A DNA stretch of 64,000 nucleotides from Niallia taxi. Lineage in GTDB: Bacteria; Bacillota; Bacilli; Bacillales; Cytobacillaceae. The DNA is taken from assembly GCF_032818155.1 (NCBI RefSeq), contig NZ_CP102589.1, forward strand, positions 1,660,001 through 1,724,000. Direction: 5' to 3'. The notes beneath the pieces are model-generated. The model was given only the letters and a program-made list of their open reading frames with translations, was not told the DNA's origin and made no database searches. A program made the position numbers and the translations under genes. Positions 23,253 through 33,688 of the stretch are shown piece by piece (within the stretch, counting starts at the first letter, position 1; each line of letters begins with the position of its first letter).

Positions 23253-23396
23253 ATGTTAGACTATACCTGGAAGGTTTTCTCGCAGACAGGTAACATAGAC
23301 ACTTATCTACTTTTTAAGGAAATAGAAAAGGCTAACCATGAAATGCCGAATACTCAGAATGAAGAGCTAGCAGATATTGATTATCCCATCTCATAG
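23253..23396 (+). CDS. yqzL: YqzL family protein (47 residues)
   Basis: A 47-residue ORF starting MLDYTWKVFSQTGNIDTYLL and ending DIDYPIS. This matches the YqzL family found between era and recO in Bacillus. Function unknown; the conserved Trp/Phe and acidic C-terminus suggest a binding partner role, but that is inference. AAGGTGGGGG precedes the ATG. It lies 31 bases before recO. Confidence 0.9.
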   Translation: MLDYTWKVFSQTGNIDTYLLFKEIEKANHEMPNTQNEELADIDYPIS

Positions 23397-23427
23397 TCCT
23401 GTCCCATAGATAGGGATGGTGAGGGTG

Positions 23428-24222
23428 ATGCTAGAAAAATGTGAAGGCATCGTCATTAGAACGACAGATTATGGAGAGACAAACAAGATTACAACATTAT
23501 ATACCCGCGAATGGGGCAAGGTTGGTGTAATGGCAAGGGGAGCAAAGAAGACAAACAGCAGGCTTTCTGCTGTTACCCAGCCTTTTACATATGCTTATTA
23601 TTTAGTACAGCGCTCAAGCGGACTTGGTCTAATGCAGCAAGGTGAGATGATAACAAGCTTCCGAGCAATTAAAGAGGATATTATGCTGACAGCGTATGCG
23701 AGTTATGTTGCTGAACTGACAGATCGCTGTACAGAGGATAAAAAGCCAAACCCTTTTCATTTTGAGTTGTTGCACCAAACAATGAATTACATGAATGAAG
23801 GTTATGATGCACAAATATTGACAAATATTTATGAAATGAAAATGCTTAACGTCATTGGCATGTATCCGGTTTTGGATAAATGTACAATTTGCGGTGCTAC
23901 TGACGGGCAGTTTTCCTTTTCCATTCGAGAGGGTGGCCTTATCTGTCATCGCTGCTTAGAGCATGATCCGTACCATTATAAAATATCCCAGGCAGCTGTT
24001 AAGCTGCTGCGGGTTTTTTATTATTTTGATTTGGGCAGACTAGGTAACATCTCTGTCAAGGAAGCTACAAAGGAAGAGCTGAATACCATTATTTCAGCTT
24101 ATTATGATGAATATTCAGGCTTATACTTGAAATCAAAAAAATTCCTTCAGTCCATGAAAAGCTTTGGCAGTGACTTTATGAAAAACAGCCCAAATATTAA
24201 TAAGAACAAAGACGAAGGTTGA
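23428..24222 (+). CDS. recO: DNA repair protein RecO
   Basis: Loads RecA on SSB-coated single-stranded DNA with RecR in the RecFOR pathway; 264 residues. An N-terminal OB fold ([20 protein letters not shown]) precedes a helical domain with four-Cys zinc site (CTICG ... ICHRC). The start chosen is ATG 23428, after GGTGAGGG. The ATG at 23416 would add four residues, overlap that site and deviate from the family start. The glyQS promoter -35 overlaps its stop codon. Confidence 0.94.
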   Translation: MLEKCEGIVIRTTDYGETNKITTLYTREWGKVGVMARGAKKTNSRLSAVTQPFTYAYYLVQRSSGLGLMQQGEMITSFRAIKEDIMLTAYASYVAELTDRCTEDKKPNPFHFELLHQTMNYMNEGYDAQILTNIYEMKMLNVIGMYPVLDKCTICGATDGQFSFSIREGGLICHRCLEHDPYHYKISQAAVKLLRVFYYFDLGRLGNISVKEATKEELNTIISAYYDEYSGLYLKSKKFLQSMKSFGSDFMKNSPNINKNKDEG

Positions 24223-24247
24223 CAATTGGAATTATTTTCGTTAATAT
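24219..24247 (+). promoter_or_regulatory. Sigma-A promoter of the glyQS T-box leader
   Basis: TTGACA (24219-24224), exactly 17 bases, TAATAT (24242-24247). The -35 overlaps the recO stop codon, so the leader starts about 24254. Confidence 0.88.
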
Positions 24248-24261
24248 TTTTTGTAAATAAA

Positions 24262-24470
24262 CAGTTGCGTTGAAAAGAAAGTAGTACTTAAATAACTCTT
24301 GATCCAGCGAGCCTAGGATAGTGAAAGCTAGGTGCATGAGCTTTAAGGAAGGCGTTCGTGGAGCAACACTCACATGAAAGTGGCTGCAATATGTTTGCAG
24401 CAAATAGGGTGGAACCGCGGGTTAACTCTCGTCCCTATGTCAATCATTGGCATAGGGGCGGGAGTTTTTG
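24262..24470 (+). promoter_or_regulatory. T-box riboswitch leader of glyQS (glycine)
   Basis: A leader RNA that senses uncharged tRNA-Gly. It contains the T-box core AGGGTGGAACCGCG (24406-24419), in which TGGA can pair with the UCCA end of tRNA-Gly. The Stem I region carries a candidate specifier GGC (24351-24353, a Gly codon), and a competing terminator consists of CTCTCGTCCCTATG / CATAGGGGCGGGAG followed by TTTTT (24426-24469). Uncharged tRNA stabilises the antiterminator and allows glyQS transcription. Confidence 0.93.
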
Positions 24471-24558
24471 CTGTGTAAAAACAGCAAAATAAATGTTATA
24501 CATAAATCCTTTCGCTTCTATCTATTGAGAAAAAAACTATTTGGAGGCTAGAGCTGAC

Positions 24559-25437
24559 ATGAATATTCAAAACATGATTTTAACACTGCAAAAGCATTGG
24601 TCAGATTATGGTTGTATTTTAATGCAGGCATATGACGTAGAAAAAGGGGCTGGAACAATGAGCCCTTATACCTTCTTAAGAGCAATCGGCCCTGAGCCTT
24701 GGAATGTGGCTTATGTTGAGCCATCCAGAAGACCTGTTGATGGACGTTACGGGGAGAATCCTAACCGTTTGTATCAGCATCACCAATTCCAAGTTATCAT
24801 GAAGCCATCACCAGATAATATTCAAGAATTGTATTTGGACTCTCTTAAAGCACTTGGTATTAACCCGCTTGAGCATGATATCCGTTTTGTTGAGGATAAC
24901 TGGGAAAATCCATCATTAGGATGTGCTGGTTTAGGCTGGGAAGTTTGGCTTGACGGGATGGAAATCACTCAATTCACATACTTCCAACAGGTTGGCGGTT
25001 TAGAATGTAAGCCTGTTTCAGTTGAAATCACATATGGTATTGAAAGACTTGCTTCTTATATTCAAGATAAAGAAAATGTATTTGATTTAGAGTGGACAGA
25101 CGGCTTTACAATCAGAGACATCTTCTATCAGCCAGAATTTGAACACAGTAAATATACATTTGAAACGTCAGATGTGGATATGCTTTTCCACTTGTTTAGC
25201 GTATACGAAAAAGAAGCGCATCGCCAAATGGATGAAGGACTTGTGCATCCGGCATATGACTATGTATTAAAATGCTCTCACGTCTTCAACCTTCTTGACG
25301 CAAGAGGTGCCATTTCTGTTACAGAGCGCACAGGCTATATTGGAAGATGCCGGACGCTTGCACGTAAAGTTGCTAAAACATTTTATGAAGAGCGTGAGAA
25401 ATTAGGATTCCCTATTTTAAAAGGCAAGGAGGTTTGA
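24559..25437 (+). CDS. glyQ: Glycyl-tRNA synthetase alpha chain
   Basis: Catalytic class II aminoacyl-tRNA synthetase subunit; forms an alpha2beta2 enzyme with GlyS. 292 residues beginning [19 protein letters not shown]. Class II motifs are visible ([24 protein letters not shown], and the C-terminal [10 protein letters not shown]). I chose ATG 24559 with GGAGG upstream; the TTG at 24541 would overlap that site. Controlled by the T-box. glyS starts five bases after the stop. Confidence 0.97.
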   Translation: MNIQNMILTLQKHWSDYGCILMQAYDVEKGAGTMSPYTFLRAIGPEPWNVAYVEPSRRPVDGRYGENPNRLYQHHQFQVIMKPSPDNIQELYLDSLKALGINPLEHDIRFVEDNWENPSLGCAGLGWEVWLDGMEITQFTYFQQVGGLECKPVSVEITYGIERLASYIQDKENVFDLEWTDGFTIRDIFYQPEFEHSKYTFETSDVDMLFHLFSVYEKEAHRQMDEGLVHPAYDYVLKCSHVFNLLDARGAISVTERTGYIGRCRTLARKVAKTFYEEREKLGFPILKGKEV

Positions 25438-25442
25438 TTAGC

Positions 25443-27509
25443 ATGAGTAAAAAAGATTTATTGCTAGAGATCGGCTTAGAAGAAATGCCTGCCCGTTTTG
25501 TCACAAGCAGCATGAACAGCTTAAAAGAAAAGGTGGAAGCATGGCTGAATGAAAAGCAATTGCAATTTGATGCAATTGAAGCATTCTCTACACCAAGACG
25601 CCTTGCGATTCTCGTTTCTCAAGCGGATGAAGCGCAAAAGGATATTGAGGAAGAAGCAAAAGGCCCTGCTAAAAAGATTGCTCTTGATGAAAAAGGGGAA
25701 TGGTCTAAGGCAGCTGCAGGCTTTACTAGAGGTCAAGGTGCGACGGTTGAAGATATTTATTTCAAGGAAATCAATGGTGTGGAATATGCACATGTTAAAA
25801 AATTCATTAAAGGCCAAGCAACAATTGATTTGCTGCCTGCATTAAAAGACATCATTTTAAGCTTGACGTTCCCAAAAAATATGCGTTGGGCAAATAATGA
25901 CCTTCGTTATATTCGTCCAATTAAATGGATTGCCGCATTATTTGGAGATACAGTCGTTCCGTTTTCGATTACAGGTGTGGAAACAGACCGTAAATCGCTT
26001 GGTCACCGTTTCCTTGGAGAAGAAATCAGCTTTGCTCAGCCTAGCAATTATAAAGAAGCATTGCTAAGTCAGTTTGTCATTGCAAACCCTGAAGACCGTA
26101 AAGAAGCTATTCTCTCGCAAATTAAAAAGATTGGCGAAGAAAACGATTGGATTATCCCAATTGATGCAGATTTGCTGGAAGAAGTTAATAATCTAGTTGA
26201 ATATCCGACAGCTCTCTTCGGTAAGTTTGAAGAATCCTTTTTAGAGCTTCCAACCGAAGTGCTGATTACAAGCATGAAGGAGCATCAGCGCTATTTCCCT
26301 GTTAAATCAAAGGATAATACATTGCTTCCTTACTTTATTACAGTGCGCAATGGTGACCATAACCATTTAGAAAAGGTTGCAAAAGGGAATGAAAAAGTAT
26401 TAAGAGCTCGTCTTGCAGATGCTGCGTTCTTCTATAAAGAAGATCAAAAGCAGGATATTGACAAGCTTTTGGCGAAGTTAAAATCCATCGTATATCATGA
26501 AGAAATAGGCACACTTTCAGAAAAAGTTGCCAGAGTACAAGGGTTAACAAATAACATTGCTGATACGCTTAACTTCTCAGCAGATGAAAAGAAAAATGCA
26601 GATCGTGCTGCCCAAATTTCGAAATTTGACCTTGTTACAAACATGGTTTATGAGTTTCCAGAGCTACAAGGGCTTATGGGTGAAAAATATGCTTTGCAAA
26701 AAGGGGAAGCGCCTGCTGTTGCTAAGGCAATTAACGAACACTATATGCCGAGACACGCAGACGATAACACTGCCGCAAGCAATGGAGGTGCAGCACTTGC
26801 TCTTGCAGAAAAATTGGATACAATCGTTTCTTTCTTTGCTATCGGCTTGATTCCAACTGGTTCACAAGACCCTTATGCGCTGCGCAGACAGGCTACTGGT
26901 GTTGTACAGACATTGATGGATAAAGAGTGGGATTTATCTTTGGAAGAGCTTGTATCACTTGCTATGCATAATGTAAAAGGCTTTGCAAAAACTTCTGAAG
27001 AAGAACTGCATAAAAATATTATCGATTTCTTTAAGGCCCGTATTAAGCATATTCTTCAAGCAGAAGGTATTCGTTACGATTTAATTGATGCAGTTCTTGG
27101 CGATACACTTGGCAGTCCTGCAAGCCTGCTTAAAAAGGCTAAGGTGCTTGATAGCCATAAAGATGATGCTAACTTCAAAAATGGTATTGAAGCATTGGCA
27201 CGTGTCATTAATATTGCCAAAAAGGCAGAAGTTAAAGGCTCTGTTAATTCATCCTTGTTTGAGAATGACGAGGAAGGCAGCTTGTTCCAAGCAGTGCAAT
27301 CAGTGAAAGAGAAACTGACAAAGGATACAGAGGAAGACGTATACTTCACTTTGCTGCTATCTCTTGAATCATCCATTGCCTCGTATTTCGACAACACAAT
27401 GGTAATGTCAGATAACCCGTCCTTGAAAGAAAATAGATTAAATCAAATGACAGAGCTGGCAGACATAATAAAAGGCTTTGCTAATGTTTCTGAAATAATG
27501 GTGAAATAA
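25443..27509 (+). CDS. glyS: Glycyl-tRNA synthetase beta chain
   Basis: 688-residue tRNA-binding subunit of the heterotetrameric glycyl-tRNA synthetase. Opens with KKDLLLEIGLEEMPARF; contains the HD-like domain (AERDxxTxxY-type region PRHADDNTAAS) and a C-terminal anticodon-binding helical domain. Start ATG 25443 follows AAGGAGG; an in-frame TTG at 25434 overlaps the glyQ stop and the spacing is worse. Ends at a terminator. Confidence 0.96.
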   Translation: MSKKDLLLEIGLEEMPARFVTSSMNSLKEKVEAWLNEKQLQFDAIEAFSTPRRLAILVSQADEAQKDIEEEAKGPAKKIALDEKGEWSKAAAGFTRGQGATVEDIYFKEINGVEYAHVKKFIKGQATIDLLPALKDIILSLTFPKNMRWANNDLRYIRPIKWIAALFGDTVVPFSITGVETDRKSLGHRFLGEEISFAQPSNYKEALLSQFVIANPEDRKEAILSQIKKIGEENDWIIPIDADLLEEVNNLVEYPTALFGKFEESFLELPTEVLITSMKEHQRYFPVKSKDNTLLPYFITVRNGDHNHLEKVAKGNEKVLRARLADAAFFYKEDQKQDIDKLLAKLKSIVYHEEIGTLSEKVARVQGLTNNIADTLNFSADEKKNADRAAQISKFDLVTNMVYEFPELQGLMGEKYALQKGEAPAVAKAINEHYMPRHADDNTAASNGGAALALAEKLDTIVSFFAIGLIPTGSQDPYALRRQATGVVQTLMDKEWDLSLEELVSLAMHNVKGFAKTSEEELHKNIIDFFKARIKHILQAEGIRYDLIDAVLGDTLGSPASLLKKAKVLDSHKDDANFKNGIEALARVINIAKKAEVKGSVNSSLFENDEEGSLFQAVQSVKEKLTKDTEEDVYFTLLLSLESSIASYFDNTMVMSDNPSLKENRLNQMTELADIIKGFANVSEIMVK

Positions 27510-27510
27510 A

Positions 27511-27548
27511 AAAAGTGTGGTGGAGATTTCTCCACCTACTTTATTTTT
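27511..27548 (+). terminator. Terminator after glyS
   Basis: AAAGTGTGGTGGAGA...TCTCCACCTACTTT followed by ATTTTT. Confidence 0.85.
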
Positions 27549-27610
27549 AAATGTCTTCCCATATGAGCCGTCAGAAAGACGCTTTACTTTGCGAAGGTGG
27601 TGAATGAACG

Positions 27611-28225
27611 ATCAAACTGAATAAACGCCAACAGCAAATCGTGGAAATCGTAAAAGCGAATGGTCCAATAACGGGAGAGCATATTGCTGAAAACTTACAT
27701 TTAACTAGAGCGACATTACGTCCTGATCTTGCCATCTTGACAATGGCTGGATTTCTCGATGCAAGGCCTCGTGTCGGCTATTTTTATACTGGCAAAACGT
27801 CAGAGCAATCAGAAAGAATTGGTAACTTGTATGTGAAGGATTATTATTCCTGTCCTGTTGTAGCAAGTGATACAACATCTGTATACGATGCAATTGTTAC
27901 GATGTTTACAGAAGATGTCGGAACAATTTTTATCGTTGATGCTAATAATGCTCTTGCAGGTGTTGTTTCAAGAAAAGACATGCTAAGGGCAAGTATTGGC
28001 AAGCAGGAATTGTCGTCATTGCCTGTTACCATTATCATGACAAGAATGCCGAACATCACGTATTGTTACTTGGACGACAAGTTAGTTGATGTCGGTAAAA
28101 AGCTGATAGAGAGAGAAATAGATTCTCTGCCTGTTGTAAAAGAGGAACAAGATGGTCTTAAAGTAATCGGACGAGTGACAAAGACAAATATAACGAAAGC
28201 ACTTGTGAACTTATCCAATGAATAG
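27611..28225 (+). CDS. ccpN: Catabolite repressor CcpN (start codon uncertain)
   Basis: Repressor of gluconeogenic genes (gapB, pckA in B. subtilis) with an N-terminal winged helix (ITGEHIAENLHLTRATLRPD) and two CBS domains that bind nucleotides. The family N-terminus 'IKLNKRQQQIVEIVKANG' is present in frame from 27611, but the only upstream codons before a TGA at 27605 are ACG and ATC. ATC at 27611 is 9 bases after AAGGTGGTG. The first ordinary start in frame is GTG 27641, which removes the first ten residues of helix 1. So the gene either uses a rare ATC start, begins at GTG 27641, or has a one-base indel. Followed by yqfL. Confidence 0.85.
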   Translation: MKLNKRQQQIVEIVKANGPITGEHIAENLHLTRATLRPDLAILTMAGFLDARPRVGYFYTGKTSEQSERIGNLYVKDYYSCPVVASDTTSVYDAIVTMFTEDVGTIFIVDANNALAGVVSRKDMLRASIGKQELSSLPVTIIMTRMPNITYCYLDDKLVDVGKKLIEREIDSLPVVKEEQDGLKVIGRVTKTNITKALVNLSNE

Positions 28226-28246
28226 ATAGAAGAGGAGGAAGTTTTC

Positions 28247-29074
28247 ATGACTGAAAGGCAAATCATATATGTAGTATCCGATTCTGTCGGAGAGACAGCC
28301 GAACTCGTAACAAAAGCCGCAATAAGTCAGTTTTCCGGTCATAATGTGAATGTATCCATAAAAAGGTTTCCTTTTGTGGAAGATAAGTCAAATATCCGTG
28401 ATGTGATTCGTCAAGCTAAACAAGAGCACGGAATGATTGCATATACACTCGTAAAGCCGGAAATGCGGAAATACATGCAGGAGCTTGCTGTTGAAGAAGG
28501 AGTTTATGCTGCAGATATCATTGGTCCAATCATCGACCAGTTTCAAATGCTATGGGGCAAAACTCCGCTTTTTGAACCAGGTCTAGTCAGAAAGCTGGAT
28601 GAAGACTATTTCAAGAAAGTGGAAGCAATTGAGTTTGCTGTCAAATATGATGATGGAAGAGACCCAAGAGGCTTGGAAAAGGCAGACATTATTTTGCTTG
28701 GTGTTTCCAGAACTTCTAAAACACCTCTATCACAATTTCTTGCCCATAAGCGGGTGAAGGTTGCCAATGTGCCGATTGTCCCTGAAGTAGATCCTCCGAA
28801 GGAATTATTTGAGGTTCCAGCACATAAATGCTTTGGCTTAAAAATCAGCCCTAAAAAGCTGAATAACATTCGTAAGGAAAGATTAATTTCCTTAGGTTTA
28901 AGTGATAGTGCAAGCTATGCTCAAATTGAACGTATTGAGCAGGAAATGGCTTATTTCGAAAATATTGTGGACAAAATAAAATGCCCTGTTATCGATGTGA
29001 CAAATAAAGCTGTTGAAGAGACTGCTAATATTATTTTTAATTTATATTACCGCGCTAAGAACAATCATTTCTAA
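28247..29074 (+). CDS. yqfL: PPDK regulatory protein family, YqfL (Ser/Thr kinase/pyrophosphorylase)
   Basis: 275-residue member of the DUF299/PSRP family: ADP-dependent kinase and Pi-dependent pyrophosphorylase acting on PPDK or PEP synthase in other organisms. Visible are the N-terminal [16 protein letters not shown], the P-loop [11 protein letters not shown] and [13 protein letters not shown]. In B. subtilis YqfL modulates CcpN and no PPDK target is needed. Its position 21 bases downstream of ccpN matches that role. GAGGAGGAAG ribosome binding site. I see no clear terminator. Confidence 0.92.
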   Translation: MTERQIIYVVSDSVGETAELVTKAAISQFSGHNVNVSIKRFPFVEDKSNIRDVIRQAKQEHGMIAYTLVKPEMRKYMQELAVEEGVYAADIIGPIIDQFQMLWGKTPLFEPGLVRKLDEDYFKKVEAIEFAVKYDDGRDPRGLEKADIILLGVSRTSKTPLSQFLAHKRVKVANVPIVPEVDPPKELFEVPAHKCFGLKISPKKLNNIRKERLISLGLSDSASYAQIERIEQEMAYFENIVDKIKCPVIDVTNKAVEETANIIFNLYYRAKNNHF

Positions 29075-29393
29075 AATAAAAAAACCGCAGAAGAATCGTG
29101 CTTTGCAGTTAATAAAAGCTGGATTATCTTTTTAATGCGAAAACCTAACCTTTTCTCAAAAAATACTGTTGTTTTTTTCGGAAAACTTATGGTATTAAGC
29201 TAATTAATGTACTATAATAGAAAATTGTGATAAAAAAGTATTGTAAATAGGTTTAGACTTGGCTCATAACGAATAAACTATTTAATGTGAGAAGTCAAGA
29301 GGAAGAAAAAAATAATTTTCGACAACGACTCTTTCCATGAAAAAGTATTCATGAAAGAAGGAATATATGGAGTGATGTAGAATTAGTAGTACA

Positions 29394-29849
29394 TTGGATA
29401 AATGCATCATATATGTTGACGCTGATTCTTGTCCTGTGAAAGAAGAAATTGTCGAAATGGCTACAAGCAGATCTATTGAGGTAATTTTTATCGCTTCCTA
29501 TGCTCACATGAAACGGCATGAAGACGGAACAAACTGGAAGTATGTTGACAGTAGCAAGGAAGCAGTAGATATGTTTATTATGAATGCCGTAAAGGCAAAT
29601 GATGTAGTAGTAACACAGGATATTGGATTGGCAGCAACACTGCTGCCCAAAAGAGTTTATGTTCTTACTCCAAGAGGAAATATCCTTGAGGAAAAAGATA
29701 TTGGGACAGCTCTGGATATGCGCTATCTTTCTGCTAAAGCAAGAAGAAGAGGCATATACGGAAAAGGACCTAAGCCATTTGAAGAAAAGGATCGGCAGAA
29801 ATTCAAAAAAAGTTTCGGAATCGTTTTGTCGAAAGTTGCAGGAGAATAA
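29394..29849 (+). CDS. yqxD: YaiI/YqxD family protein (DUF188)
   Basis: 151-residue member of UPF0178, a PIN-like/NYN-like fold family. The signature YVDADSCPVK at the N-terminus and VTQDIGLAATLLPK carry conserved Asp residues that could bind metal; nuclease activity is inference. The TTG at 29394 is chosen, but its ribosome binding site is poor: GGAG lies 21 bases upstream (29369), and a TGA at 29373 limits any longer frame. The 319-base gap before it is AT-rich, with TATAAT at 29213-29218 but no good -35. Lies just before dnaG as in B. subtilis. Confidence 0.88.
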   Translation: MDKCIIYVDADSCPVKEEIVEMATSRSIEVIFIASYAHMKRHEDGTNWKYVDSSKEAVDMFIMNAVKANDVVVTQDIGLAATLLPKRVYVLTPRGNILEEKDIGTALDMRYLSAKARRRGIYGKGPKPFEEKDRQKFKKSFGIVLSKVAGE

Positions 29850-29908
29850 GCTGATTGTGTCGAATGTCTTATGTATAGGAATGTTAGTAGTAGGGAGATG
29901 TGTTGAAA

Positions 29909-31717
29909 ATGGTTGAGCGCATTCCTGATGAGAAAGTAAACGAGGTCAAACAGGCAATTGACATAGTTGATGTCATTGGGGAGCATGTTGCATTAACAAA
30001 GCAAGGACGCAATTATTTGGGATTGTGTCCATTTCATGGCGAAAAAACCCCCTCATTTTCCGTTTCACCTGAAAAGCAGATATTTCATTGCTTTGGCTGT
30101 CACGCAGGAGGAAATGTATTTACCTTTCTAATGGACTTACAAGGCTATTCCTTCCAGGAAGCAGCTTTCCATCTGGCAGAAAGAGCGAATGTTGATCTCG
30201 GTGTAGAATTGCAGGAATCAAGCAATAAGCCTGCCATTTCTAAAGACTTGCAGCAAATGATGGATGCTCACGATCAGTTAACTAAATTTTACCATCATAT
30301 TCTTGTAAATACAACGGATGCTGAGCATGCTTTACAGTATTTGCTTGACAGGGGCTTTACAAAAGAGGTCATTGAGAAGTTTCAAATTGGCTATGCACCG
30401 AATCAGTGGGATTTTGCGGTGAAGTATTTAAAGAAATATGACACTTCATTAATGGAAAAAGCCGGTTTAATTATCAAAAGTGAAAAAGGGGATAAATATT
30501 TTGACCGCTTCCGCGATCGGATAATGTTTCCTATTTATGATCGAAATGGCAATCCAATTGCATTTTCCGGACGTACACTAGGGGACTCAACTCCCAAATA
30601 TTTAAACAGTCCGGAGACACCAATTTTCAATAAAAGCAGCACCCTATATAATTTTCATATGGCGAGGCCAAGCATAAGAAAAACACAGCATTCTGTCCTG
30701 TTTGAGGGATTTGCTGATGTGATTGCTGCTAACCGTGCAGGTGTGGAAAATAGTGTCGGGACGATGGGAACATCCCTAACGGATGAGCATATTGCTATTT
30801 TAAAGCGAAATTCCCGAACGATAACCATTTGCTATGATTCAGACTCAGCAGGAATCGAAGCAGCCTACCGTGCAGGAAAAATGCTGGCTGGTGCCAATTG
30901 TACAGTTAAGGTTGCCATGCTTCCAGATGGTCTGGATCCGGATGATTACCTTAACAAATATGGGGAAGAAAAACTGCAGCATGAAATCATGCAGGCGAGC
31001 GTTCCGTTTATGAGCTTTAAGCTCATATATCATCGCAGAGGAAAAAATCTGCAAAATGAAGGAGATAAGCTTAGCTATATAGAACAAGTATTGGGAGAAA
31101 TAGCTAAGCTTGGGAATGCAGTCGAAAAAGACCTTTATTTAAGGCAGCTGTCATCGGAATTTTCCATCTCTCTCGATGCATTAAAAATGCAGGAGGAAGA
31201 GCTTGCCGGCAGGCAAACAATAAATAAGCCAAATAAAAGCATTAATGCGCCAGTTAAGCAATATAGTGTAAGAAAAAGATCCAACCACTTATTGCCGGCA
31301 TACCATACTGCCGAACGAAGGCTGATTGCCCATATGCTTAAAAGTGAGGATATTGTATTGAAGGTCCGGGAAGCTTTGCAAGACAGGACATTCAATATTG
31401 ATGAACATCAAGCGATTTTCACTTATTTGCTGGCTTTTTATGAAACAGGACAAAGTTCAGATTCAAGCGCCTTCCTTAATTTCATCCGTGACGGTGAACT
31501 GCAGCGGATTGTGGCAGACATTGACATGATGGAAGTAAATGAGGAGGTCAGCGATCAAGAGCTTACCGATTATTTGAAACAGCTGTTGAATTACGAAAAA
31601 ATGCTGGAAATTAATGAAAAGAAAGCATTGCAAAAAGAAGCAGAGCGACAAAATGATTTTCTAAAGGCAGCAGAAATAGGAATGGAAGTCATGTTGTTAG
31701 TAAAATCATTAAAATAA
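29909..31717 (+). CDS. dnaG: DNA primase
   Basis: Synthesises RNA primers for DNA replication; 602 residues. N-terminal CHC2-type zinc domain ([13 protein letters not shown] then [11 protein letters not shown]), the RNA-polymerase core with TOPRIM ([16 protein letters not shown] and [12 protein letters not shown]), and the C-terminal DnaB-binding domain. Start ATG 29909, with GGGAGATG nine bases upstream; GTG 29900 overlaps that site. Followed 37 bases later by sigA, the conserved macromolecular-synthesis operon. Confidence 0.96.
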   Translation: MVERIPDEKVNEVKQAIDIVDVIGEHVALTKQGRNYLGLCPFHGEKTPSFSVSPEKQIFHCFGCHAGGNVFTFLMDLQGYSFQEAAFHLAERANVDLGVELQESSNKPAISKDLQQMMDAHDQLTKFYHHILVNTTDAEHALQYLLDRGFTKEVIEKFQIGYAPNQWDFAVKYLKKYDTSLMEKAGLIIKSEKGDKYFDRFRDRIMFPIYDRNGNPIAFSGRTLGDSTPKYLNSPETPIFNKSSTLYNFHMARPSIRKTQHSVLFEGFADVIAANRAGVENSVGTMGTSLTDEHIAILKRNSRTITICYDSDSAGIEAAYRAGKMLAGANCTVKVAMLPDGLDPDDYLNKYGEEKLQHEIMQASVPFMSFKLIYHRRGKNLQNEGDKLSYIEQVLGEIAKLGNAVEKDLYLRQLSSEFSISLDALKMQEEELAGRQTINKPNKSINAPVKQYSVRKRSNHLLPAYHTAERRLIAHMLKSEDIVLKVREALQDRTFNIDEHQAIFTYLLAFYETGQSSDSSAFLNFIRDGELQRIVADIDMMEVNEEVSDQELTDYLKQLLNYEKMLEINEKKALQKEAERQNDFLKAAEIGMEVMLLVKSLK

Positions 31718-31754
31718 ATTTGATTGTCTTGATTTTTTGGAAGGAGGGGGACAT

Positions 31755-32879
31755 ATGGCTGAAAAGTCAGCCCGTTCAAAAGAGGTTGAAACGGAATTGA
31801 CCCTTGATCAGGTAAAGGAACAATTAACAGAAGTTGGAAAGAAAACTGGGGTGCTTGCATATGATGATATTGCAGAAAAATTAGCCAGTTTTGAATTAGA
31901 CTCCCATCAAATGGATGAGTTCTATGAAGTATTAGGTGATCAAGGAATAGAGCTTGTTGGAGATGGCGAGGATGAGCCACCGAATGTTCAAGAGCTTGCA
32001 AAAGGCGAGGAAGAGTTCGATCTTAATGATTTAAGTGTGCCTCCTGGCGTTAAAATAAATGACCCTGTACGTATGTACTTGAAGGAAATTGGTCGTGTAG
32101 ACCTACTTTCCGCAAAAGAAGAAATTGTATTGGCAAAGCGCATCATGGAAGGCGATGAAGAAGCAAAACGACGCCTTGCAGAAGCAAACTTAAGACTTGT
32201 AGTAAGTATCGCGAAGCGTTATGTCGGCCGTGGAATGATGTTCCTTGATTTGATTCAGGAAGGAAATATGGGCCTAATCAAAGCAGTTGAAAAATTCGAC
32301 TACGAAAAAGGATTCAAATTCAGTACGTATGCGACATGGTGGATTCGTCAGGCAATTACAAGAGCAATTGCGGACCAAGCCCGCACAATTCGTATTCCAG
32401 TCCATATGGTCGAAACAATTAACAAACTGATTCGTGTTCAGCGTCAGTTGCTTCAGGACTTAGGCCGCGAACCGACTCCGGAAGAAATTGGAGAGGATAT
32501 GGATCTTACACCAGATAAAGTAAGAGAAATCTTAAAGATTGCACAAGAGCCTGTTTCCTTGGAAACACCGATCGGGGAAGAAGATGATTCTCATTTAGGT
32601 GATTTCATTGAAGACCAAGATGCAACATCTCCATCAGAGCATGCAGCATATGAGCTTCTTAAAGAACAGCTTGAAGATGTTCTTGATACATTAACAGACC
32701 GTGAAGAAAATGTCTTAAGACTTCGTTTTGGTTTGGATGATGGACGTACGAGAACACTTGAAGAAGTCGGAAAAGTATTTGGGGTTACGCGTGAACGTAT
32801 TCGCCAAATTGAAGCTAAAGCACTTAGAAAGCTTAGACATCCTAGCCGCAGCAAAAGACTGAAAGATTTCTTAGAATAA
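31755..32879 (+). CDS. sigA: RNA polymerase primary sigma factor SigA
   Basis: Housekeeping sigma factor of 374 residues. Region 1.1 (about 10-90, acidic), region 1.2 ([17 protein letters not shown]), region 2 (the -10-binding [17 protein letters not shown] and [19 protein letters not shown]), region 3, and region 4 helix-turn-helix ([21 protein letters not shown]) that reads the -35. Start ATG 31755 after GGAAGGAGGGGG; an in-frame TTG at 31737 would be upstream of this site. It recognises the TTGACA/TATAAT promoters marked elsewhere in the window. Confidence 0.98.
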   Translation: MAEKSARSKEVETELTLDQVKEQLTEVGKKTGVLAYDDIAEKLASFELDSHQMDEFYEVLGDQGIELVGDGEDEPPNVQELAKGEEEFDLNDLSVPPGVKINDPVRMYLKEIGRVDLLSAKEEIVLAKRIMEGDEEAKRRLAEANLRLVVSIAKRYVGRGMMFLDLIQEGNMGLIKAVEKFDYEKGFKFSTYATWWIRQAITRAIADQARTIRIPVHMVETINKLIRVQRQLLQDLGREPTPEEIGEDMDLTPDKVREILKIAQEPVSLETPIGEEDDSHLGDFIEDQDATSPSEHAAYELLKEQLEDVLDTLTDREENVLRLRFGLDDGRTRTLEEVGKVFGVTRERIRQIEAKALRKLRHPSRSKRLKDFLE

Positions 32880-32911
32880 GCGAGCTAGTTTAAATTCAAG
32901 TAATGATTGCC

Positions 32912-32960
32912 AAGAAATAGTTTACTTCTTACAATAGAAGTGACTGTTTCTTTTTTTTTT
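32912..32960 (+). terminator. Terminator after sigA
   Basis: AAGAAATAGTTTACTTCT...AGAAGTGACTGTTTCTT followed by ten T residues. The arms are imperfect but long. Confidence 0.85.
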
Positions 32961-32985
32961 AACCGTATTAACATTAAGGATGGAT

Positions 32986-33537
32986 GTGCTGCTCATGGAG
33001 GATAATAGAAAAACAGTGATTATCCAAGAAATACTTTATTGGAAACAAAATAAAATGCTTCCGGAACATTACTGCGATTATTTGCTCACCCTTTATACTG
33101 AAGGCAACAGAATAGAAGAGGAAGAGCTGCCAAAGCAAAAAGAAAAACAAAAACATTATATTTCCAGTGCAATCTTTTTATTGTTTATTCCGATTACAGT
33201 AGGTTTCTTATATTTTACTGAATTGTCTTTCATTTTGCAAATGGCTATTTCACTAATTTTTCTGATAATTTCAGTGGCAGGCATTTACTATTATCAGGTG
33301 AAGGGTCTTGGAAACGATATTCCCGTAACAGTAGCGGCTTTTATTGTCCTGCTGTTCAGTGTCAAAGCTGTACTTGAATATTTTCCTGAACAAATAATAT
33401 TCTTATATATTATTTTAGCGATAAATTGTATCATTTGGTTTTGGGTAGGGCGAAAATTTAAGCTCATTTATTTTTCGATATCCTCCTATATCGGTTTTTT
33501 GATGATAGTGCTCCTCGTTTTTATGTCTTTTCGCTAA
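32986..33537 (+). CDS. Hypothetical multi-pass membrane protein
   Basis: About 183 residues. A soluble N-terminal part (EILYWKQNKMLPEHYCDYLL) is followed by five or six hydrophobic helices (from about residue 56 to the end). I know of similar Bacillus proteins in this place, with N-termini rich in Tyr/Trp/Leu, but cannot name a family with certainty. Start is unclear: ATG 32980 has no spaced ribosome binding site, GTG 32986 follows AAGGA by five bases, ATG 32995 is 14 bases away. In B. subtilis the cytochrome gene cccA lies near this point; here it is absent. Confidence 0.7.
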   Translation: MLLMEDNRKTVIIQEILYWKQNKMLPEHYCDYLLTLYTEGNRIEEEELPKQKEKQKHYISSAIFLLFIPITVGFLYFTELSFILQMAISLIFLIISVAGIYYYQVKGLGNDIPVTVAAFIVLLFSVKAVLEYFPEQIIFLYIILAINCIIWFWVGRKFKLIYFSISSYIGFLMIVLLVFMSFR

Positions 33538-33688
33538 TACGAAACGGGGCTTAAAGGACATGAGTACCAATGCAAGAATTATGAAAAAGGTAAATTGTGG
33601 TTCTTATGGAATTCTATAATTAATTATGTTACAAATAGGTAATAGAACAACTTTGTACAAGAAAAAGCAATGAAATGTGGTGTTAGGG

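Noticed and set aside
29075..29393. Possible terminator or small RNA after yqfL
   Set aside because: Only a weak GCA/TGC pairing and no stable hairpin; a TATAAT without a -35 is not enough.
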